Assembly (NCBI RefSeq): GCF_003254295.1
Contig: NZ_QKZO01000002.1
Coordinates: 1 to 64,000 of the forward strand
Length of the DNA: 64,000 nt
Origin: Rhodobacter capsulatus
GTDB taxonomy: Bacteria; Pseudomonadota; Alphaproteobacteria; Rhodobacterales; Rhodobacteraceae
Direction: 5' to 3'
Shown: piece by piece, positions 59,436-64,000 of the stretch
How the letters are laid out: each line of letters begins with the position of its first letter
Numbering within the stretch: the stretch's first letter is position 1
Notes under the pieces: generated by a model
Databases searched by the model: none
What the model was told of the DNA's origin: nothing
Seen by the model: only the letters and a program-made list of their open reading frames with translations
Translations under genes and position numbers: made by a program

Positions 59436-61358
59436 ATGTTCGCCAAGATCCTGATCGCCAACAGGGCCGAGATCGCCTGCCGGGTGATCGACACCGCCCG
59501 CCGTCTGGGCGTCGCCACGGTCGCGGTCTATTCCGATGCCGATGCGGGGGCGCGCCATGTCGCGATGGCCGACGAGGCCGTGCCTATCGGCGGGCCGCGC
59601 CCGGCCGAGAGCTACCTGCGCGGCGCGGCGATCATCGACGCGGCGCTGAAAACCGGGGCCGAGGCGATCCATCCGGGCTACGGGTTCCTCTCGGAAAACC
59701 CCGATTTCGTCGATGCCGTTCAGGCGGCGGGGCTCGTTTTCATCGGCCCCTCGGGCGATGCGATCCGGGCGATGGGGCTCAAGGATGCTGCCAAGGCGCT
59801 GATGGCAGAGGCGGGCGTGCCCGTCGTGCCGGGCTATCATGGTGACAATCAGGACCCGGAGCATCTGGCGGGCGCGGCCGAGGCGCTGGGTTATCCCGTT
59901 CTGATCAAGGCGGTGGCGGGCGGCGGCGGCAAGGGGATGCGCCGCGTTGACCGCGCCGCGGATTTCGCCGCAGCCCTTCTCAGCGCGCAGGGCGAGGCGC
60001 AGACCGCCTTTGGCAACCCCGCCGTGCTGATCGAGAAATATGTCGAAAAGCCCCGCCATATCGAGGTGCAGGTCTTTGGCGACGGCACCCGCGCCGTGCA
60101 TCTTTATGAGCGCGATTGTTCGCTGCAACGCCGCCATCAGAAGGTGATCGAGGAGGCCCCGGCGCCGGGCATGACGTCTGAGATGCGCGCCGCCATGGGC
60201 CAGGCCGCCGTCCGCGCCGCCGAGGCGATCGGCTACAGGGGCGCGGGCACGGTCGAATTCATCATCGATGCCTCGGACGGGCTGCGCCCGGATCGGTTCT
60301 GGTTCATGGAGATGAACACCCGCCTGCAGGTCGAGCATCCGGTCACCGAGGTGATCACCGGCGTCGATCTGGTGGAATGGCAGCTGCGCGTCGCCTCTGG
60401 CGAGCCCTTGCCCGCGCGGCAGGAAGACCTGACCATACGGGGCCATGCGTTTGAGGCCCGGCTTTACGCCGAGGATGTGCCCGCAGGCTTCCTGCCCGCG
60501 ACGGGAACCTTGAAACATTTGCACTTCCCCCCCGGGGTGCGCGTCGAAACCGGGGTGCGGCCGGGCGATACGATCAGCCCCTGGTATGACCCGATGATCG
60601 CCAAGGTGATCACCCACGGCCCGACCCGCGCCGCCGCCTTGAATGCGCTGGCCCGGGCGCTGGAGGCCACGCAGGTGGCGGGCACGGTGACGAATCTCGG
60701 CTTCCTCGCCCGGCTTGCCCGCCATCCGGGCTTTGGCGCGGGCGATGTCGACACCGGGCTGATCGCCCGCGATCTTCAGACCCTGACCGACCCGTTGCCG
60801 GTGCCGCCCGCCGCGCGCGCGCTCGCGGTAATCGCCGCCGCCGGGCTGCATCAGACCCCCGGCAGCGGCTTCACCCTTTGGGCACCCTTGCGCCGCCCGG
60901 TGCCGTTCGAGGAGCCCGCGCATTTGCAAGTCACCGGCCCGAACCGGATCCGCGTCGAGATCGGCGGGCAGGCGCAGGACTGCGTGCTGCACCCCGATGG
61001 CTGGTGGGTCGATGGCGCCAAGACCGGGGCGCAGATCCATGTCGCGGAAGACGAGATCACCGTCTTCCTGCAGGGCGCGCATCGCTTCGCCCGGCCCGAT
61101 CCGCTCGCCCGCGAAAGTGGCGCTGCCGCCTCGGGCCTCACGCTTGCGCCGATGCCCGGTCTGGTGAAAGCTGTCTTCGTCGCGCCCGGTGCGCAGGTGG
61201 TGGCGGGCGACCGGCTCGCCGTGCTCGAGGCGATGAAGATGGAACATACGCTTTGTGCCGCGCGGGCGGGCCTTGTGGCCGAGGTGCTGGCGGGCGCGGG
61301 CGATCAGGTGGAGGCCGGGGCGGCGCTGATCCGTCTGGCCGAGGAGGAAGCGGCATGA
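59436..61358 (+). CDS. Methylcrotonyl-CoA carboxylase alpha (biotin) subunit
   Basis: A 640-residue three-part protein: biotin carboxylase N-domain (FAKILIANRAEIACRVIDTA), ATP-grasp core (LIKAVAGGGGKGMRRVDRAA, and EMNTRLQVEHPVTEVITGVD), a BT-like middle, and a C-terminal biotinyl domain with VLEAMKMEHTLCA carrying the biotin lysine. It carboxylates biotin with bicarbonate and ATP; the beta subunit then carboxylates 3-methylcrotonyl-CoA. AAGGAGA precedes the ATG at 59436. The GST-like gene overlaps its stop by 4 nt. Propionyl- or geranyl-CoA carboxylases look similar, but ivd and HMG-lyase next door favour methylcrotonyl-CoA. Confidence 0.94.
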   Translation: MFAKILIANRAEIACRVIDTARRLGVATVAVYSDADAGARHVAMADEAVPIGGPRPAESYLRGAAIIDAALKTGAEAIHPGYGFLSENPDFVDAVQAAGLVFIGPSGDAIRAMGLKDAAKALMAEAGVPVVPGYHGDNQDPEHLAGAAEALGYPVLIKAVAGGGGKGMRRVDRAADFAAALLSAQGEAQTAFGNPAVLIEKYVEKPRHIEVQVFGDGTRAVHLYERDCSLQRRHQKVIEEAPAPGMTSEMRAAMGQAAVRAAEAIGYRGAGTVEFIIDASDGLRPDRFWFMEMNTRLQVEHPVTEVITGVDLVEWQLRVASGEPLPARQEDLTIRGHAFEARLYAEDVPAGFLPATGTLKHLHFPPGVRVETGVRPGDTISPWYDPMIAKVITHGPTRAAALNALARALEATQVAGTVTNLGFLARLARHPGFGAGDVDTGLIARDLQTLTDPLPVPPAARALAVIAAAGLHQTPGSGFTLWAPLRRPVPFEEPAHLQVTGPNRIRVEIGGQAQDCVLHPDGWWVDGAKTGAQIHVAEDEITVFLQGAHRFARPDPLARESGAAASGLTLAPMPGLVKAVFVAPGAQVVAGDRLAVLEAMKMEHTLCAARAGLVAEVLAGAGDQVEAGAALIRLAEEEAA

Positions 61359-62002
61359 CGATTCTGCATCACATCCCGGGCTCGCGCTCGCATCGGGTGC
61401 TGTGGTTTCTGGAGGAACTGGACGAAGAGGCCGAGATCCGGGTCTGGTCGCTGACCGATGGCAGCCTGCGCGGCCCGGAATTCCGCGCCCTGTCCCCGGC
61501 CGGGCGCATCCCGGCGCTGGAGATCGACGGCCGGGTGATCTTCGAATCCGGCGCCATCACGCAATATCTGACCGAGACCCGCGGGCGGCTTGCGCCGATG
61601 CCCGGCGACCCCGAGCGGGGGGCGTTCCTGGAATGGGTGCATTTCGCCGAAACCCAGGGCAACATCCTGCAAGCGCTCAACATTCATCACATCTTCCTGC
61701 GCCCCGAAAGCGCCCGCTCGCTGCCCTTGATGCGGCTCGATACGAAGCGGCTCGAAATCACCCTGCATGCGCTGGAAGCCCGGCTGAGCGGGCGGGACTG
61801 GATTTTGGGGCAATTCTCGGCTGCCGATTGCATGTTCGGCTTCAACATGGATGCGATGTTCCGCTTCGTCGCGCGCGAAAAATTCCCCGCCATCGTCGGC
61901 TGGATCGCCCGGGCGCAGGCGCGGCCCGCCCATGTCCGCGCCGTTGAACGCGGCGGGGCGACGATCTATGCCCGCGACTTCTACGAGTTGCCCGATGGCT
62001 GA
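61355..62002 (+). CDS. Glutathione S-transferase-like protein
   Basis: A 215-residue cytoplasmic GST fold: thioredoxin-like N-domain with HHIPGSRSHRVLWFLEEL (candidate serine for thiol activation), SPAGRIPALEIDGRVIFESG (cis-Pro and Glu-Ser-Gly glutathione pocket), and a helical C-domain containing RDWILGQFSAADCMFGFNMD (the N-capping box). It overlaps the carboxylase alpha gene (4 nt) and the HMG-lyase gene (8 nt), so it is coupled within the leucine operon. Its role in this pathway is unexplained; it could detoxify a reactive enoyl-CoA intermediate or act as an isomerase (both guesses). Confidence 0.87.
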   Translation: MTILHHIPGSRSHRVLWFLEELDEEAEIRVWSLTDGSLRGPEFRALSPAGRIPALEIDGRVIFESGAITQYLTETRGRLAPMPGDPERGAFLEWVHFAETQGNILQALNIHHIFLRPESARSLPLMRLDTKRLEITLHALEARLSGRDWILGQFSAADCMFGFNMDAMFRFVAREKFPAIVGWIARAQARPAHVRAVERGGATIYARDFYELPDG

Positions 62003-62858
62003 GCGGGTCGAGATCGTCGAAATGGCGCCGCGTGACGGGCTGCAGAACGAGGCCCGTTTCATCGCCACCCCCGCCAAGATCGCGCTGGTCGATGCGCTCT
62101 CGCAGGTGGGCTTTCCGCGGATCGAGGTGGCGTCCTTCGTCAGCCCGAAATGGGTGCCGCAGATGGCCGATGGCGCCGCCGTGCTGGCGGGGATCGCGCG
62201 GCGTCCGGGCACGCGCTATGCGGCGCTGACGCCCAATCTGCAGGGCTTTCAGGCGGCGCTCGCGGCGGGGGTGGACGAGGTGGCGATCTTCGCCTCGGCC
62301 TCGGAGGGGTTTTCGCGCGCCAATCTGAATTGCACCATCGCCGAAAGTCTGGCCCGCTTCGCCCCGGTGCTGCAGGCGGCGCAGGCCGGGCTGGTGCCGG
62401 TGCGGGGCTATGTCTCGATGGTCACCGATTGTCCGTTTGAGGGGCCGATACCGCCCGACAGGGTGGCGCGGGTGGTGGCGGCGCTGCGCGATCTGGGCTG
62501 CTACGAGGTCAGTCTGGGCGACACGATCGGGCAGGGGCGGCCGGAGACGGTCACGGCGATGCTGCGCGCGGTCTTGAACGAGATGCCGCCCGCGCGGCTG
62601 GCCGGGCATTTCCACGACACCGCGGGGCGGGCGCTGGAGAATGTCGAGGCGAGCCTTGCGCTGGGTCTGCGGGTTTTCGATGCCGCGGCGGGGGGCTTGG
62701 GCGGCTGTCCCTATGCGCCCGGCGCGGCGGGGAATGTGGCAACGGAAAAGCTGGCGGCGCGGCTTTTCGCGCTCGGGTTCGAGACCGGGCTTGATCCGGC
62801 GGCGCTGACCCGGGCGGCGGCCTTGGCGCGCAAGCTGAAGGGGGAACAGGATGTTTGA
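61995..62858 (+). CDS. mvaB: Hydroxymethylglutaryl-CoA lyase
   Basis: A 287-residue TIM-barrel lyase that cleaves HMG-CoA to acetoacetate and acetyl-CoA, the last step of leucine degradation. Diagnostic segments: VEMAPRDGLQNEARFI with catalytic Arg/Asp, EVASFVSPKWVPQMADG, YVSMVTDCPFEGPI, HFHDTAGRALENVEAS with the metal histidines and AAAGGLGGCPYAPGAAGN with the catalytic cysteine. The ATG overlaps the GST stop by 8 nt and its own stop is overlapped by the hydratase gene (8 nt). Confidence 0.95.
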   Translation: MAERVEIVEMAPRDGLQNEARFIATPAKIALVDALSQVGFPRIEVASFVSPKWVPQMADGAAVLAGIARRPGTRYAALTPNLQGFQAALAAGVDEVAIFASASEGFSRANLNCTIAESLARFAPVLQAAQAGLVPVRGYVSMVTDCPFEGPIPPDRVARVVAALRDLGCYEVSLGDTIGQGRPETVTAMLRAVLNEMPPARLAGHFHDTAGRALENVEASLALGLRVFDAAAGGLGGCPYAPGAAGNVATEKLAARLFALGFETGLDPAALTRAAALARKLKGEQDV

Positions 62859-63636
62859 GACGATCCGGATCGAGACCGATGCGCGCGGCGTGGCGTGGCT
62901 GTGGCTGGCGCGCGCGGCCAAGCACAATGCGCTGGATGCGCGGATGATTGCGGAAGTGAGCCGCGCCATCGGGCAGCTGGGCGCCGATCCCGCGGTGCGG
63001 GTCGTCGTGCTGGCGGCCGAGGGGGCGAGCTTTTGCGCGGGCGGCGATCTGCGCTGGATGCAGGCCAATATCACCGCCACGCCCGAAGACCGCGCCGCCA
63101 GTGCCCGCAGCCTGGCCGCGATGCTGGCCGCGCTGAACGACTGCCCCAAGCCGGTGATCGGGCGGGTGCAGGGCAATGCCTTTGGCGGCGGCATCGGCAT
63201 GATCTCGGTCTGCGATGTCGCGCTCGCCGTGCCCGAAGCGCGGTTCGGCCTGACCGAGACGAAGCTTGGCCTGACGCCCGCGACGATTTCGCCCTATGTC
63301 ATCGCCCGGATGAGCCCGGCCAAGGCGCGGGCGGTCTTCATGTCCTCGCGGCTGTTTTCGGCCACCGAAGCGGTGGGGCTGAACCTGCTCGCGCGCACCG
63401 TTCCGGCCGCCGATCTGGACGCCGCGATCGAGGCCGAAGTCACCCCCTATCTCGCCTGCGCGCCCGGCGCCGTGGCCGAGGCGAAGGCGCTGGTGCGCGC
63501 CTTGACGCCGGGGCTCGACTCGGAGGCGCAGGAGCGCACGATTGCCGCGCTTGTGGCGCGTTGGGAAAGCGCCGAGGCGCAGGAGGGTCTGGCGGCGTTC
63601 TTTGACCGGCGGGCGCCTCACTGGCTTGTGAACTGA
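62851..63636 (+). CDS. Methylglutaconyl-CoA hydratase (enoyl-CoA hydratase family)
   Basis: A 261-residue crotonase-fold protein. Oxyanion-hole segments are LAAEGASFCAGGDLRWMQAN and RVQGNAFGGGIGMISVCDVA; LGLTPATISPYVIARMSPAK follows, with glutamates in place for hydration. At the end of an operon with ivd, both carboxylase subunits and HMG-CoA lyase, it should hydrate 3-methylglutaconyl-CoA to HMG-CoA (LiuC role). The specific assignment rests on context; the fold alone says enoyl-CoA hydratase/isomerase. It overlaps the lyase gene by 8 nt and is the last gene before the nuo region. Confidence 0.88.
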   Translation: MFETIRIETDARGVAWLWLARAAKHNALDARMIAEVSRAIGQLGADPAVRVVVLAAEGASFCAGGDLRWMQANITATPEDRAASARSLAAMLAALNDCPKPVIGRVQGNAFGGGIGMISVCDVALAVPEARFGLTETKLGLTPATISPYVIARMSPAKARAVFMSSRLFSATEAVGLNLLARTVPAADLDAAIEAEVTPYLACAPGAVAEAKALVRALTPGLDSEAQERTIAALVARWESAEAQEGLAAFFDRRAPHWLVN

Positions 63637-63707
63637 CAGATTCGCAATATTATTTCGCGCATTGGCCGATTCGGCCCGGTCCTTGCCCCCGCCTTGGGGC
63701 GAGACAT

Positions 63708-63726
63708 GTTGCCGCATTGCGGCAAC
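63708..63726. other. Perfect hairpin/palindrome upstream of nuoA
   Basis: GTTGCCGC and GCGGCAAC pair perfectly around ATT, about 175 bp before nuoA and 70 bp after the leucine operon's last stop. No T-run follows. It may act as a terminator for the leucine operon or as a protein site in the nuo promoter region. The 264-bp gap otherwise shows no gene; TATACAAAAT at 63771 is a possible -10 region without a clear -35. Confidence 0.45.
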
Positions 63727-63899
63727 GCCTTGTCGCAGCGGCGAAACGTCTCAAATCCGGTGTGCATCGGTATACAAAATGCGACTCAAACCCAGAATCC
63801 GGGCCTCGCGATGTTGACCGGAGGGGGGGAGAGGGCTATTCCTCGCCTTGCCGCCCCCGCGCACGGGAAGGTGAGGTCGGGGGCAAAAGGGGTCAAAAG

Positions 63900-64000
63900 A
63901 TGCAAGACGCGCTCACGCATGGAATGTTGCGGGAATATCTTCCCATACTCGTCCTTCTGGCCATGGCGATCGGGCTTGGACTGATCCTGATCGGGGCCGC
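63900..64000 (+). CDS. nuoA: NADH-quinone oxidoreductase subunit A (3' truncated by window)
   Basis: The first 33 residues of a membrane protein. The hydrophobic N-terminus MLREYLPILVLLAMAIGLGL after a short leader (MQDALTHG) is typical of NuoA, the small three-helix subunit that starts complex I operons. The ATG at 63900 has AAAAGGGG upstream; an internal ATG at 63924 is another option. The rest of the gene and the following nuo genes lie beyond the window. Confidence is moderate because only one helix is visible. Confidence 0.75.
   Translation, partial: MQDALTHGMLREYLPILVLLAMAIGLGLILIGA

Noticed and set aside
1-64000. tRNA, rRNA or CRISPR arrays
   Set aside because: No cloverleaf-like or rRNA segment and no regularly spaced identical repeats were seen in the intergenic regions by eye; a covariance scan could still find a degenerate case.

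Overview
The window looks like a chromosomal stretch of a purple non-sulfur alphaproteobacterium, most likely Rhodobacter (R. capsulatus-like). Pointers are the very high GC content, GC-rich third codon positions, densely packed ATGA-overlapping operons, an alphaproteobacterial SOS box of the form GTTC-N7-GTTC before uvrD, a small protein of the Rhodobacter gene-transfer-agent head-spike-base family, and a nuo operon starting at the right edge. The species call is inference from family resemblance; no database was searched.

Layout. 1-5.2 kb: the end of an unknown gene with a strong terminator, a DevBCA-type exporter operon on the minus strand, a decayed haloacid dehalogenase gene and a polysaccharide pyruvyl transferase. 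5.5-13.8 kb: an FMN glutamate-synthase-like protein, then a LysR regulator diverging from FAD oxidase, membrane protein, ALDH7 dehydrogenase and aminotransferase genes, which look like a pipecolate/lysine or related amine catabolic unit with a 25-bp perfect palindrome between the divergent starts. 13.8-19.9 kb: aroQ and an AraC regulator diverging from a permease / ornithine-cyclodeaminase-like / RidA / FAD oxidase operon, probably for amine or amino-acid use. 20-22.6 kb: CIA30, the orphan spike-base protein, an exported protein and a PACE-like transporter.

22.7-28.9 kb: murE-murF-mraY, a small membrane gene, a repeat-rich 440-bp gap and murD, a fragmented dcw cluster. 29-33.3 kb: a sulfotransferase-like gene, a GFA protein, purM-purN and rnd. 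purN and rnd are each followed, 16 nt after the stop codon, by a copy of the same ~206-nt structured element. 33.5-39.1 kb: uvrD (SOS box upstream), a YcxB-like membrane protein, folE2 and metZ. 39.3-47.2 kb: a divergent EF-G-like protein without a normal switch I, a lipoprotein, sufE, a class I glutamine amidotransferase, an AlkD-like protein, glmS and glmU. 47.3-50.4 kb: gph, an MFS exporter and a DegT-type PLP enzyme.

50.4-55.4 kb: a signalling block consisting of a pseudo-receiver protein, a hybrid kinase (PAS-HisKA-HATPase-REC-Hpt), a cysteine-free exported protein resembling molybdopterin-binding folds, and a LuxR-type response regulator. A rare 12-mer, CCTATCCTTTCG, recurs in three control regions of this block and its right neighbour. 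55.5-63.6 kb: leucine/isovalerate degradation (ivd, carboxylase beta, carboxylase alpha, HMG-CoA lyase, methylglutaconyl-CoA hydratase) in one tightly overlapping operon that also carries a LprI-like and a GST-like gene, with a TetR-type palindrome before ivd. The window ends inside nuoA.

The best candidates for something undescribed are the twin structured elements after purN and rnd (compensatory and wobble changes keep the helices), and the signalling block with its shared 12-mer.
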